Source of the DNA: Pseudomonadota bacterium
Lineage (GTDB): Bacteria > Desulfobacterota > Syntrophia > Syntrophales > UBA5619
Assembly (NCBI GenBank): GCA_018827585.1
Contig: JAHJXP010000192.1
Span: 1-11,050, forward strand
Length of the DNA stretch: 11,050 bases
Reading direction: 5' to 3'
Shown here: in pieces, positions 1-7,960 of the stretch
Layout: every line of letters begins with the position of its first letter
Numbering within the stretch: the stretch's first letter is position 1
Program-made: the position numbers and the translations under genes
The notes under the pieces: generated by a model
What the model was told of the DNA's origin: nothing
The model's database searches: none
Seen by the model: only the letters and a program-made list of their open reading frames with translations

Positions 1-841
1 GGGGTACCGGGGCTTCTCCGGTTTCGAAGACATCTTCTCGAGTTTCGGGGACATCTTCGGCGACGTCTTCGGCTTCGGTACGGGCCGATCCCGTTCGCGG
101 ACGGCGGCCCGGGCGGGCGCTGATCTGCGCTACGATCTCCGGATCTCCTTCATGGAGAGCGCTCTGGGCGCCAGCAGAGAGATCAATGTGGAGAAGTATG
201 TCCTCTGCTCCTCCTGCCGGGGATCGGGCTGCGCCCCGGGCGCCTCTCCGCAAATCTGCACCCGCTGCCACGGGAGGGGCCAGGTAACGCAGTCCAGCGG
301 CTTCTTCAGCATCAGCACGACCTGCTCCCAGTGCCGGGGGCAGGGAAGCGTGATAACGACCCCCTGCCGGGAATGTTCGGGAGGGGGAAAAGTCAAGGTG
401 GCCAAGACCGTCCAGCTCAAGATTCCCGCGGGCGTGGAAACCGGTTCCCGGCTCCGGCTGCGCAGTGAAGGCGAGGAGGGTGAATACGGGGGCCCCAATG
501 GCGACCTGTACGTCTTCATCGAGGTGGAACAGCACGAGATCTTTCGGCGAAGCGGGGACGACATCTACTGCCGCCTCCCAATCTCCTTTATTGAGGCGGC
601 CCTGGGAGGAAGCGTGGAAGCGCCGACGCTCACGGGGAAAGAAAAACTAAAGATCCCCCGGGGAACGCAGACGGGCAAGGTCTTTCGCCTGAAGGGGAAG
701 GGAATCGCGCACCTGCGGGGATACGGCCGGGGCGACCAGATCATCGAGACGGTGATCACCGTGCCCACGAACATAACGAAGAAACAGGAAGAGTTGCTCA
801 GAGAGTTCATAAAACTTGACGGCGAGGAAACATGCCATTAG
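1..841 (+). CDS. dnaJ: Chaperone protein DnaJ (5'-truncated by the window edge)
   Basis: Hsp40 co-chaperone that delivers unfolded substrates to DnaK and stimulates its ATPase in the cytoplasm. The reading frame is open from the window edge (first full codon at base 2), so the J domain and start codon lie outside. About 279 residues are visible. First comes a Gly/Phe-rich linker (bases 2-90, repeated GF and FGD units). Next are four CxxCxGxG zinc-finger repeats beginning at bases 206 (CSSCRGSG), 257 (CTRCHGRG), 323 (CSQCRGQG) and 365 (CRECSGGG). The two C-terminal beta domains follow, recognisable by LKIPAGVETGSRLRL and LKIPRGTQTGKVFRLKGKG. All eight zinc-ligand cysteines are present, so this is a type I DnaJ rather than CbpA. 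An internal ATG at 152 is not the start, because typical DnaJ sequence continues upstream of it. The tail ends in an unremarkable stretch with TAG at 839-841. The lipoprotein gene follows 38 nt later; grpE/dnaK may lie upstream, unseen. Confidence 0.96.
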   Translation, partial: GYRGFSGFEDIFSSFGDIFGDVFGFGTGRSRSRTAARAGADLRYDLRISFMESALGASREINVEKYVLCSSCRGSGCAPGASPQICTRCHGRGQVTQSSGFFSISTTCSQCRGQGSVITTPCRECSGGGKVKVAKTVQLKIPAGVETGSRLRLRSEGEEGEYGGPNGDLYVFIEVEQHEIFRRSGDDIYCRLPISFIEAALGGSVEAPTLTGKEKLKIPRGTQTGKVFRLKGKGIAHLRGYGRGDQIIETVITVPTNITKKQEELLREFIKLDGEETCH

Positions 842-879
842 GCCATGGAAGGCGGGAAACCTCACAGAAAGGATGAATC

Positions 880-1281
880 ATGAGGGTAAAGACAAGCTGG
901 ATCGCACTTTTTGTCATAGGCGTTTTGCTGATCTCCGGCTGCGCGGCGCTGTGGGTCGGCGGGGTGGCGGTGGGGGCAGGATCGGGAACCTATTTCTACA
1001 TCAACGGCGAGTTGAAAACCGACTACTACCAATCGTTCGACTCGGTGTGGAAGGCCTGTGAAAAGACAGTGGCGGATATGCGCGGGGTGGATGTCAGGCC
1101 GGACAAGGAGATCGGCAAGGGGAAAATAACAGCAGTTATCGAAGAAGAGAAGGTGCAGATCGCGATCACCTACAAGGCCAAGAACGTGACGACGGTCTCC
1201 ATCCGGGTCGGCATGATCGGCAACAAGCTCTCCTCCCAGCTGATCCACGACAAGATCGGGGACAATCTGGTCAGAAAGTAA
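880..1281 (+). CDS. Small lipoprotein, DUF3568-like
   Basis: A 133-residue predicted lipoprotein of unknown function. The N-terminus has MRVK, a hydrophobic segment (about residues 6-17) and a clear lipobox LISGC, with the lipidated cysteine at residue 21; this implies signal peptidase II processing and membrane anchoring. After the cysteine comes a Gly/Ala-rich linker and then YFYINGELKTDY. The rest resembles the DUF3568 domain: an alpha segment with DSVWKACEKTV, then KITAVIEEEKVQIAITYKAKN and a final stretch ending LIHDKIGDNL. The ATG at 880 has an AAAGGA ribosome-binding site about 7 nt upstream. It lies 38 nt after dnaJ and 55 nt before the membrane protein gene. Family assignment is from recall of the fold-like pattern and is moderately sure; lipoprotein status is seen directly. 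No DnaK/DnaJ-related role can be claimed. Confidence 0.82.
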   Translation: MRVKTSWIALFVIGVLLISGCAALWVGGVAVGAGSGTYFYINGELKTDYYQSFDSVWKACEKTVADMRGVDVRPDKEIGKGKITAVIEEEKVQIAITYKAKNVTTVSIRVGMIGNKLSSQLIHDKIGDNLVRK

Positions 1282-1336
1282 GCCCGGGCGGGATTGTTCC
1301 GTCATGGCTCTGCTGTTCGGCTAACGGAAGCGGCTG

Positions 1337-2311
1337 ATGAAAAAAAAGGTGATTGCGGGCCTGGCGCTGGGCGCCCTGCTGGTTTACCTTTCAGTCCGGG
1401 GGATTCAGCTCCAGGAAGTGGCCTACGGTTTCCGGACGATCCACTACGGATACGCCATACCCGTCCTGGCGGCGCTGTTTCTCATGCAAGTCCTGCGGTC
1501 CTTCCGCTGGGGGCTTATCCTCAATCCGCTCGAAAAGGTCGACCAGCTTTCCCTTTTTTCCGTCACCAGCGTGGGTTTTCTGGCCATCATCGCCATCCCG
1601 GCGCGCCTGGGAGAGCTGGCCAGGCCCTATCTCATCACGAAAAAGAGCCGGATCCCGATGAGTTCCGCCCTCGGCACCATCTTCGTCGAACGGCTGCTGG
1701 ACACTATCACCATCCTGATCATCGCCGTTTTTGTCCTTTTTTTCACCCCGTTGCCGCCGTGGGTTGTCCGCTCCGGTTTCCTGTTGCTGCTATTGACGCT
1801 CGCGCTGTTCGTCCTGATGTTTCTGCTGATCGTCAGGCGGGATAGCTCGCTTAGGGTCCTTGGCCATCTCGTCGGGAGGCTGCCGGCGCGCTATGCCGAT
1901 CGGATAAAGCGGATCATCTCCCATTTCCTCGAAGGATTCCGGATAATGGCCGATCCGGTGCTTCTGATGTCCGTTGCGGGGCTATCGATCATCATCTGGC
2001 TCGTCGACGTACTGGCAATCTATCTGCTCTTCCTCGCCTTCGATTTCCAGCTCCCGGTGGCGGCCGCGTTTGTCCTGATGATCATCCTGATCATCGGGAT
2101 CGCCATCCCCGCCGCGCCCGGTTTCATCGGAAACTGGCATTACTTCTGCGTCCTCGGCCTCAGCATTTTCGGAATCCCTAAGACAGACGCCCTGACCTTC
2201 GCGATAATCTACCACTTTCTTTCCATTGGAATCGTGGTCGTGCTCGGGTTAATTTTTCTCCCCTTCAACCGCTTCTCCGTTTCCGATCTCCGCCGTCAGG
2301 CGCGCTCCTGA
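1337..2311 (+). CDS. Flippase-like / lysylphosphatidylglycerol synthase TM-region family membrane protein
   Basis: A 324-residue integral inner-membrane protein of the UPF0104/YbhN-like family (LPG_synthase_TM, 'flippase-like domain'). Members are multi-pass proteins associated with lipid or glycolipid translocation; the substrate here is unknown. About eight hydrophobic segments are visible: roughly residues 5-20, 38-52, 72-88, 123-138, 146-166, 208-233, 242-258 and 285-309. Family landmarks are present: the RLGELARP loop at residues 90-97, ERLLD at 118-122, and PAAPGFIG at 258-265. There is no soluble aminoacyl-transferase domain, so it is not a full MprF-type lysyl-PG synthase. The ATG at 1337 is preceded by GGAAG with 6 nt spacing. 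The gene ends 40 nt before the convergent stop of the ntrX-like gene. The weak ACCC/GGGT pairing between them lacks a T run, so no terminator is called. Confidence 0.85.
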   Translation: MKKKVIAGLALGALLVYLSVRGIQLQEVAYGFRTIHYGYAIPVLAALFLMQVLRSFRWGLILNPLEKVDQLSLFSVTSVGFLAIIAIPARLGELARPYLITKKSRIPMSSALGTIFVERLLDTITILIIAVFVLFFTPLPPWVVRSGFLLLLLTLALFVLMFLLIVRRDSSLRVLGHLVGRLPARYADRIKRIISHFLEGFRIMADPVLLMSVAGLSIIIWLVDVLAIYLLFLAFDFQLPVAAAFVLMIILIIGIAIPAAPGFIGNWHYFCVLGLSIFGIPKTDALTFAIIYHFLSIGIVVVLGLIFLPFNRFSVSDLRRQARS

Positions 2312-2351
2312 ACCCGTTTGCATCGAAAAGGACCCCAGCCAGGGTGGCAAG

Positions 2352-3719
2352 TCAATCGCCCTTGACCTCAAGGCCATAGCCCTTGATCTTTTTGTGGAGA
2401 TGGCTCCGCTCCAGGCCGATTGCCTCAGCGGTTCGAGAGATGTTGCCTTCGAACTCGCGGAGCTTGCGGAGGATGTACTGTCGCTCGAAATCCTGTTTCG
2501 CGCCCCGGAAGGAATCGGCGGCGATATCCCATTCAGGGGCTACTTTCGACATTTTCCTTTCCTCGAACAGCAGGGGGATGTCGGATTTGGAAATGACGGC
2601 GGTCGGCGTCATGATGACCAGCCGCTCGATGATGTTTTTGAGTTCCCGAACGTTTCCCAGCCAGTTATGCCCCGTCAGGACGGAGATCGCCTCGTCGGTG
2701 ATCCGCTTTTCCGATTCATTCTCCTTGAAGGCAAAATCCTTTAGAAAACGGTCGACCAGCGGCGGGATATCCTCCTTCCGGTCGCGCAGCGGGGGGATCC
2801 GGAGCGGAATGACGTTCAGCCGGTAGAAGAGGTCCTGCCGGAACCGTCCCGCCTCCATCTCCTTTTCCAGGTCTTTGTTTGTGGCGGCCAGCACCCGCAC
2901 ATCGGTGGGTATGAGCCTGTTGCCGCCGACCCGCTCGAACTTCTTTTCCTGGAGGATCCTGAGCACCTTGGCCTGGGCCTTGAGGCTCATGTCGGCCACC
3001 TCGTCGAGAAAGATTGTCCCTTCGTTGGCCAGATCGAACTTTCCCCGTTTCTTTGCGGTGGCCCCGGTGAAGGACCCTCTTTCATGGCCGAACAGTTCGC
3101 TCTCGATGAGGTCCTCCGGGATCGCCGCACAATTGACCTCGATAAAGGGCTTCTGGGCCCTCCGGCTCTGGCGGTGGATGGAACGCGCCACCAGCTCCTT
3201 TCCCGTTCCGTTTTCTCCCATGATCAGGATCCAGGCATTGGTCGGGGCGACTATGCCGATCATCTCCTTGAGTTCCTGGATCAACGGGCTGGCGCCCGTC
3301 AGTTCGTATTCGTGGCTGACCTTCTGTTTGAGGAGGATATTTTCCTCTTCCAGTCCGGCAAGGGCCAGGGCGTGGTTGACCGCCAGGATAACCTTTTCGA
3401 GCGAGAGGGGCTTTTCGATGAAATCGAAGGCCCCGAGTTTGGTCGCCTTCACCGCCGTTTCGATGGTGCCGTGGCCCGACATCATGATGACCTGGATCTG
3501 GGGATGGCCGGCCTTGATTGCATTGAGGACCTCGATCCCATCCATGCCCGGAAGCCAAATGTCCAGGAGGACCAGGCTGGGCATCTCCTCTTCCACAACC
3601 CGCAGTGCCTCCTCTCCGCTTGCGGCAGCGATCGTTTCATACCCCTCATCCACCAGAATCCCTGCCAGGGTCTGGCAGATGCTTTCCTCATCGTCCACAA
3701 TCAGGATTGTCTTGTTCAT
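2352..3719 (-). CDS. ntrX: Sigma-54-dependent response regulator, NtrX-like (receiver-AAA+-Fis HTH)
   Basis: Transcriptional activator of sigma-54 RNA polymerase, phosphorylated by the adjacent NtrY-like kinase. With the start at 3719 it has 455 residues. The receiver domain spans about 1-120, with acidic pair D9/D10, phospho-acceptor D53 (LLDIWLPGMDG), S81 and K103 (EKP). The AAA+ domain (about 140-375) has Walker A GENGTGKE at 168-175, the sigma-54 contact loop as GSFTGA at 215-220, Walker B GTIFLDEV at 234-241 and RFRQDLFYRLNV further on. A Fis-type helix-turn-helix ends the protein (NISRTAEAIGLERSHLHKKI). I chose ATG 3719 because MNKTILIVDDEE is where receivers begin and AGGGA lies upstream. 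An in-frame ATG at 3773 forms ATGA with the ntrY stop and would add 18 odd residues (MTPPPFFPGG...) encoded across a homopolymer. Domain calls are certain; the NtrX name rests on the NtrY neighbour and on architecture. Confidence 0.93.
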   Translation of the reverse strand: MNKTILIVDDEESICQTLAGILVDEGYETIAAASGEEALRVVEEEMPSLVLLDIWLPGMDGIEVLNAIKAGHPQIQVIMMSGHGTIETAVKATKLGAFDFIEKPLSLEKVILAVNHALALAGLEEENILLKQKVSHEYELTGASPLIQELKEMIGIVAPTNAWILIMGENGTGKELVARSIHRQSRRAQKPFIEVNCAAIPEDLIESELFGHERGSFTGATAKKRGKFDLANEGTIFLDEVADMSLKAQAKVLRILQEKKFERVGGNRLIPTDVRVLAATNKDLEKEMEAGRFRQDLFYRLNVIPLRIPPLRDRKEDIPPLVDRFLKDFAFKENESEKRITDEAISVLTGHNWLGNVRELKNIIERLVIMTPTAVISKSDIPLLFEERKMSKVAPEWDIAADSFRGAKQDFERQYILRKLREFEGNISRTAEAIGLERSHLHKKIKGYGLEVKGD

Positions 3720-3769
3720 CGGTCCGCTTTCCCTGCCTTGCAGCCCTCCCGGAAAAAAAGGGGGGGGCG

Positions 3770-6001
3770 TCATGCCTGCTCCGTATCGGGAACGGGCAGT
3801 TCAAAAGCCACGACGGTTCCCGCAGGCGAGTTGTCCGTAACGCTGACCCGGCCGTGATGATCGGCGATAATGGAATTGACGATCGCCAGTCCCAGCCCCG
3901 TTCCCGACCGTTTTGTGGAAAAGTAGGGTTCGAACATCTTTACCTTATAATCGGGCGGAATGCCACAGCCGTTGTCGGCCACTTCCACAATGGCCTTCCG
4001 CCCTTCCCCGTCAAGGGCGGTCTTGATTTCGATCCTGCCGCCCTGCCTTCCGACCGCCGCCACGGCATTGTCCAGCAGGTTGACCATCACCCGCCGGATC
4101 TGCTCCGGATCAAACATCAGCGGCGGGATGTCCGCGCCCCGCCGAAAATCGAAGGCTATCTCCTTGTGGGCGTCCTGAAAAAGGGTCACGGGATCGCGGA
4201 TCACCTCATTGAGGTCATTGCGGGCCAGGCTCGTTACCGGAAGCCGCGCATAGCGGGAAAACTCGTTTACGAGATTCTTCAGGACATCGACCTGGTCGAT
4301 TATCGTTTTGGTGCATTCCTGAAAGACTCCCCCATCCTCCCCCAGACGGTCGCCGTATTTTCTCTGCAGCCTCTGGGCGGAAAGCTGTACCGGGGTGAGG
4401 GGATTCTTGATCTCATGGGCCATCCTTCTGGCCACCTCGCGCCAGACCGCTGCCCGCTCCGCCCTCTGCAGCTGGGTCAGGTCTTCGAACACCACAACCA
4501 TGCCCATGTCGTTCCCCTCGTCGTCATGGATCATCGTCACCGTCATCAAGAGAGTCATCGCCCGGTCCCGGAGGGTCAGGTCGATCTGCTTTTCGATGAC
4601 GCTTTCCCCTCGTTCCCGCATCTCCCGGAGGATCTCTTCCGCCAGGGCGCGGTGATCCGGGATGAGGACCTCGTCATATCGCCGGTTCAGGACCTTTTGA
4701 GTCCGGATGCCCAGCATCCTTTCCGCGGCCTGATTGATAGTGGTAATCAAACCGTCCCTGTTGATGGAAATAACGCCGGCGGATACATTGCGCAGAATTG
4801 TTTCCGTATATTTGCGTCGCTGCTCCAGATCAAGGTTGGCCTGTTCGAGCCCCTGTTTGCTCCGTTTGAGATCCAGCGTCATCCGGTTGAAGGACTCGCC
4901 GAGAACTCCGATCTCGTCGTCGGCGTCGATTGCGATTTGATGGTTCAGATCTCCCTGGGCAATCCTCCGGGTTGCCTCGGCCAGGTCCTGGATCGGAACG
5001 GTAATGCCCTTGGCGAGGTAGAGTCCGAACCAGGTCGCCGAGAAGATAATCAGCAGCATGACGATGAAGAGCGTGACGATGTATCCGAACTTGATCGGTG
5101 TCTTAAGAAGGGTCAATTGCCGGTACTCTTCCGAAGTTTTGGAGATCACGGCGACCTTGTCGACCAGGCCGTCCGGGAAATAGTAGCTGGCCATGACGAA
5201 CCCGATGACCTCCTTCGGGCTTGCCATTGCATAGACGGGAACGGCCCCCCGGATCAGATCGCCGCCCCCTGCCTGTTCGATTGTGGTCACCTCCTTGCCG
5301 GTGTAGAGATCCTCCCGCAGCTTCGGCGAGAGGGGCTTGAGAACAATCTGTGGCTGGTTCTGATCCCGGAAGACCACATTTTCTTTCTGGTTCTTGATAT
5401 GAACCTCCAGCATGTTCAGTTTGTGGGTCTTGTGCCGCCGCTCGACCAGGACCTTCAGGTACAGAGATTTCTCCTCTTCGTAAAGGCCGTTTTGCGTTAT
5501 GTCCGCGCTGAGCTGACGGGCATAGTGCTTCGCCTGATCCGCCGATTGCTGGTAGTATATCTGGGCTACCTCGAGGGTCCGGTTCAGGGCGTCGCCGATC
5601 CGCATGCTGAACCAGTTGTCGATGCTGTAGGAGAGAAAGTTGATCGAAACGAGGAACAGAAGGACCGTAGGGATGAGGGACAGGCCGACAAAGGCCGCCA
5701 CCAGTCTGGTCCGGAGTTTGGAGCCGGCGATCCCGCGACGGCGTTCGTAGATCAACTTCACGAGGTTCCGGATGATAAGGAATATCAGCAGGATAATCAG
5801 GATGATGTTGATGTTGATCAGCCCGAAGATCAGGGCATTCCCGGACAGGGGAAGAACGACCGGCTCGCCGCGAAAGATGCGGCTCTCAAGGTAGGTGACC
5901 ACTACGATAAGGATCACCGTAACGAAAATGATGAACCACTCCCGTTTACGCCTTCTCGCCTCCTGCACATCCAGTTTGGCCGGCCTGCGGTTTTTTTTCA
6001 T
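3770..6001 (-). CDS. ntrY: NtrY-like membrane sensor histidine kinase (HAMP-PAS-HisKA-HATPase)
   Basis: A 743-residue inner-membrane sensor kinase, partner of the following regulator. A basic N-terminus leads to TM segments at about 22-38, 57-78 and 99-120, then an extracytoplasmic sensor region (about 121-303) and TM4 at 305-326. HAMP follows (about 327-380, with DEIGVLGESFNRM), then PAS (about 396-505), HisKA with phospho-acceptor H529 in HEIKNPLTP, and the HATPase with N box NLLDNAVAA (641-649), G1 DNGCGIP (676-682) and G2 GTGLGLAI (700-707). All catalytic boxes are intact. The three closely spaced N-terminal TM helices before the sensor region are the hallmark of NtrY rather than NtrB. 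The ATG at 6001 overlaps the DUF4390 stop by one base (TGATG), implying translational coupling. The signal sensed is unknown; nitrogen control should not be assumed from the name, since NtrYX systems have diverse inputs and targets. Confidence 0.94.
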   Translation of the reverse strand: MKKNRRPAKLDVQEARRRKREWFIIFVTVILIVVVTYLESRIFRGEPVVLPLSGNALIFGLININIILIILLIFLIIRNLVKLIYERRRGIAGSKLRTRLVAAFVGLSLIPTVLLFLVSINFLSYSIDNWFSMRIGDALNRTLEVAQIYYQQSADQAKHYARQLSADITQNGLYEEEKSLYLKVLVERRHKTHKLNMLEVHIKNQKENVVFRDQNQPQIVLKPLSPKLREDLYTGKEVTTIEQAGGGDLIRGAVPVYAMASPKEVIGFVMASYYFPDGLVDKVAVISKTSEEYRQLTLLKTPIKFGYIVTLFIVMLLIIFSATWFGLYLAKGITVPIQDLAEATRRIAQGDLNHQIAIDADDEIGVLGESFNRMTLDLKRSKQGLEQANLDLEQRRKYTETILRNVSAGVISINRDGLITTINQAAERMLGIRTQKVLNRRYDEVLIPDHRALAEEILREMRERGESVIEKQIDLTLRDRAMTLLMTVTMIHDDEGNDMGMVVVFEDLTQLQRAERAAVWREVARRMAHEIKNPLTPVQLSAQRLQRKYGDRLGEDGGVFQECTKTIIDQVDVLKNLVNEFSRYARLPVTSLARNDLNEVIRDPVTLFQDAHKEIAFDFRRGADIPPLMFDPEQIRRVMVNLLDNAVAAVGRQGGRIEIKTALDGEGRKAIVEVADNGCGIPPDYKVKMFEPYFSTKRSGTGLGLAIVNSIIADHHGRVSVTDNSPAGTVVAFELPVPDTEQA

Positions 6002-6567
6002 CAGTAGAAAAACCCCTTCCGGTACCAGTCGGTTTCGAAATCCCAGAGCGAGACAAAGGGAAAGACTTGATCCATGTGGAGCGGCAGGCGGACCTTGTCC
6101 AGTTTCACCTTGATCTCGATGTAGTAGTACTGGTTCCTCTTTAACATATTCAGCGGCGACACGGAAAAGCCGTTCAGATCGGACATCGCCCTCTTGGCAT
6201 TCTCAAGATCCTGGAACGACGTCGGCTCATTATCTCCGTTGACGGAAATATAGAAGAGTTTCTTGACATTGTCATACTTGATCGTATGTCTTACCGTCAT
6301 GCGGGTTATTTTTCTGTCCAGCCACCGCGCACGTTCCTGAAAGAGGTCTACGAAAAAGGTAAAGGTGGTCGGGACACCCGCCATGATTGCGGCATCCATC
6401 TCCGCAGTGAAACAGTTCGTTACCCTGGCATAGACCAGGACGTGGCTGGTATTGTTCGTCACCAAGAGATCCCCGATGGCAGCTTTTTCCGCACGGAGAT
6501 GGCCGGGGGAAGCCAGGAAAAACGAAAGGATGATGGATATGAACAAGAATCCGCTTTTTCTTCGCAT
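6001..6567 (-). CDS. Exported DUF4390 protein
   Basis: A 188-residue protein matching the DUF4390 pattern; function unknown. The N-terminus MRRK plus a hydrophobic stretch (about residues 7-20) and a likely cleavage after residue 26 (HLRA) is a Sec signal peptide without a lipobox, so the mature protein is probably periplasmic. Features include TNNTSHVLVYARVTNCF, FTFFVDLFQERARWLDRKI, and a terminal stretch ending in LWDFETDWYRKGFFY. The ATG at 6567 has AAGGGA about 6 nt upstream. Its TGA overlaps the kinase ATG by one base, and the kinase follows in the same direction. That overlap and the export signal suggest it works with the extracytoplasmic part of the NtrY-like kinase (inference). It lies 215 nt downstream of lpxC. 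Confidence 0.85.
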   Translation of the reverse strand: MRRKSGFLFISIILSFFLASPGHLRAEKAAIGDLLVTNNTSHVLVYARVTNCFTAEMDAAIMAGVPTTFTFFVDLFQERARWLDRKITRMTVRHTIKYDNVKKLFYISVNGDNEPTSFQDLENAKRAMSDLNGFSVSPLNMLKRNQYYYIEIKVKLDKVRLPLHMDQVFPFVSLWDFETDWYRKGFFY

Positions 6568-6662
6568 TTATTCCCTTATTATACCGCGGCATCGTCAGAC
6601 CGACGCCGGGAACTGCCCTGCAAACGAGGGGGAAAATAGATTTTTTATGTTATTCTGAATGC

Positions 6663-6695
6663 TTGGCAGGTATACTAAGAAACTGACGGTCAAAA
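6663..6695 (-). promoter_or_regulatory. Weak candidate promoter upstream of DUF4390-ntrY-ntrX
   Basis: On the minus strand TTGCTT and TAGTAT are separated by 17 nt inside the AT-rich 215-nt lpxC-DUF4390 spacer, a partial sigma-70-like match (3/6 and 4/6). It lies about 100 nt before the DUF4390 ATG. No sigma-54 GG-N10-GC element was recognised. The rest of the spacer holds no gene or clear terminator. Confidence 0.22.
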
Positions 6696-6782
6696 AGCAA
6701 GACCTATTTGCGCGGCAGGCAAAATTGACGAACCTATAAAATTCACAAAAGCCGTGACTTTGGGGGAGGCGAGCCTATTCCC

Positions 6783-7727
6783 TTATATGACCGGGATTGA
6801 CGCCTGAATCGAGGCCGGCGCCTGGAATGAGGAGATCGGCCGGGAAGCGGCCTCATCGGACAACTCCCCACCGAAACCGCCCGCTATTGTCCAGCACTCC
6901 CGCCGGACCATCAATTCCTTCAGGAGGAGATTGTTCAGACGGTGCCCCGATTTACAGGCGACGAAATGGCCGATGATCGGGATGCCCAAAAGAGAGAGGT
7001 CTCCAATCGCGTCGAGGATCTTGTGTTTCACGAATTCGTCCGGACACCGCAGGCCTTCCTTGTTGATAATCCGGTGATCATCGAGGACCACGGCGTTTTT
7101 CAGGGACCCCCCCAGCGCCAGTCCCTTGGCCTGGAGGTATTCGACGTCCTTCAGAAATCCAAACGTTCTCGCCGAACAGATCTCCTCCTCATAGGACACA
7201 TCGGAGAATTTTAGGTGATATTGCTGCACGCCGATGAAGGGATGACCGAATTCGATCTTGTAGGTGATCCTGAAATCCGGCGATGGAAGGAACATTGCCA
7301 TGCCCTCCCCGTCGGAGACGGAGATCTCTTTTTCGATCACGAGCAGTTTTCTGCCTTTTCCCTGGACATGAGTGCCGGCCTCTCTGAAAAGATTGACGAA
7401 GGGGCGGGCGCTACCGTCCATGATCGGTATCTCAGGGGCATCCACCTCGACCACCGCATTGTCCACTCCCATGCCTCTGAAGGCGGACATAAGATGTTCC
7501 ACGGTGGAAACGGTGACGCCGTTAAGACCCAGAGTGGTTGCCAGCGTCGTATCTCTCACGTTGCGGACATCCGCCTTGACCCGATTGTTGCCGCCTAGAT
7601 CCCCGCGGATAAAAACGATCCCCTCATCGGCAGCGGCCGGCCTGATCACCATGCCGACCTTTCTTCCCGAATGCAACCCTATGCTTCTGCACGTGATTTC
7701 TTGCTTGAGAGTTCTCTGTAAAAACAT
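6783..7727 (-). CDS. lpxC: UDP-3-O-acyl-N-acetylglucosamine deacetylase LpxC
   Basis: Zinc metalloamidase catalysing the committed step of lipid A synthesis: it removes acetate from UDP-3-O-acyl-GlcNAc in the cytoplasm. 314 residues from ATG 7727, close to the usual length of about 300. The N-terminus QRTLKQEITCRSIGLHSG matches family starts. Zinc ligands are visible as H78 (in STVEHLMSA), H235 and D239 (in HKILDAIGDL). The catalytic E77 and H262 (KSGH) are also present, as are the MDGSARPF and SARTFGF motifs. GGAAG lies 10 nt before ATG 7727; an in-frame ATG at 7757 would add ten residues (MNLKSGRQSN) but has a poor ribosome-binding site. The C-terminal tail after GGFGGELSDE is Ser/Ala/Gln-rich and probably disordered. 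It follows queH after 256 nt and precedes DUF4390. Its presence shows a lipopolysaccharide-bearing outer membrane. Confidence 0.97.
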   Translation of the reverse strand: MFLQRTLKQEITCRSIGLHSGRKVGMVIRPAAADEGIVFIRGDLGGNNRVKADVRNVRDTTLATTLGLNGVTVSTVEHLMSAFRGMGVDNAVVEVDAPEIPIMDGSARPFVNLFREAGTHVQGKGRKLLVIEKEISVSDGEGMAMFLPSPDFRITYKIEFGHPFIGVQQYHLKFSDVSYEEEICSARTFGFLKDVEYLQAKGLALGGSLKNAVVLDDHRIINKEGLRCPDEFVKHKILDAIGDLSLLGIPIIGHFVACKSGHRLNNLLLKELMVRRECWTIAGGFGGELSDEAASRPISSFQAPASIQASIPVI

Positions 7728-7803
7728 GTTCGACTGTCTTCCACTCTTGAGATTCATCAGCCGGACGCAAGACCGACTGATCTGTCATTCATAACAGGCA
7801 ACA

Positions 7804-7842
7804 TTTATACCATTGCCGGATTTTCTGCCGTAAATAATTATC
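7804..7842 (-). promoter_or_regulatory. AT-rich promoter-like patch upstream of lpxC
   Basis: Within GC-rich DNA, the minus strand carries two -10-like hexamers, GATAAT (7842-7837) and TATAAA (7809-7804), about 80-115 nt upstream of the lpxC ATG. Neither has a good -35 match at 16-18 nt. A separate lpxC promoter is plausible, because the 256-nt gap after queH is too long for tight coupling, but the exact site is not resolved. Confidence 0.3.
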
Positions 7843-7926
7843 ATCCATTAACCAGCCAGAAATACGCCTGTTCGCCAGGGGCGATTCATTCCCGCCACGG
7901 CAACTGCATGAGGGATCCTCCCGGAC

Positions 7927-7944
7927 TGTGTCGGAATAGACACA
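7927..7944 (-). other. 6-bp stem-loop between queH and lpxC
   Basis: TGTGTC and GACACA form a perfect 6-bp inverted repeat with a 6-nt loop, about 40 nt downstream of the queH stop. No T run follows on the minus strand, so it is not a canonical intrinsic terminator. It could be an RNA stability element or a protein-binding dyad. Confidence 0.35.
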
Positions 7945-7960
7945 CCGTGATGGTCGCCAA

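Noticed and set aside
2312..2351. Possible bidirectional terminator between the convergent genes
   Set aside because: Only a 4-bp ACCC/GGGT stem is seen and there is no T run on either strand.
2360..2373. CCTTGA-CC-TCAAGG inverted repeat
   Set aside because: It lies inside the last codons of the ntrX-like gene, and the 2-nt loop cannot form a standard hairpin; most likely a coding coincidence.
3605..6007. An open frame of about 800 codons on the plus strand opposite the kinase and the start of the regulator
   Set aside because: It is a mirror frame of GC-rich coding DNA: the translation is rich in His, Asp, Arg and Gly with no recognisable domain, and the minus-strand kinase has all expected motifs.
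6578..6583. Perfect TATAAT on the minus strand upstream of DUF4390
   Set aside because: It lies too close to the ribosome-binding site and ATG, and no -35-like hexamer is found 16-18 nt upstream.
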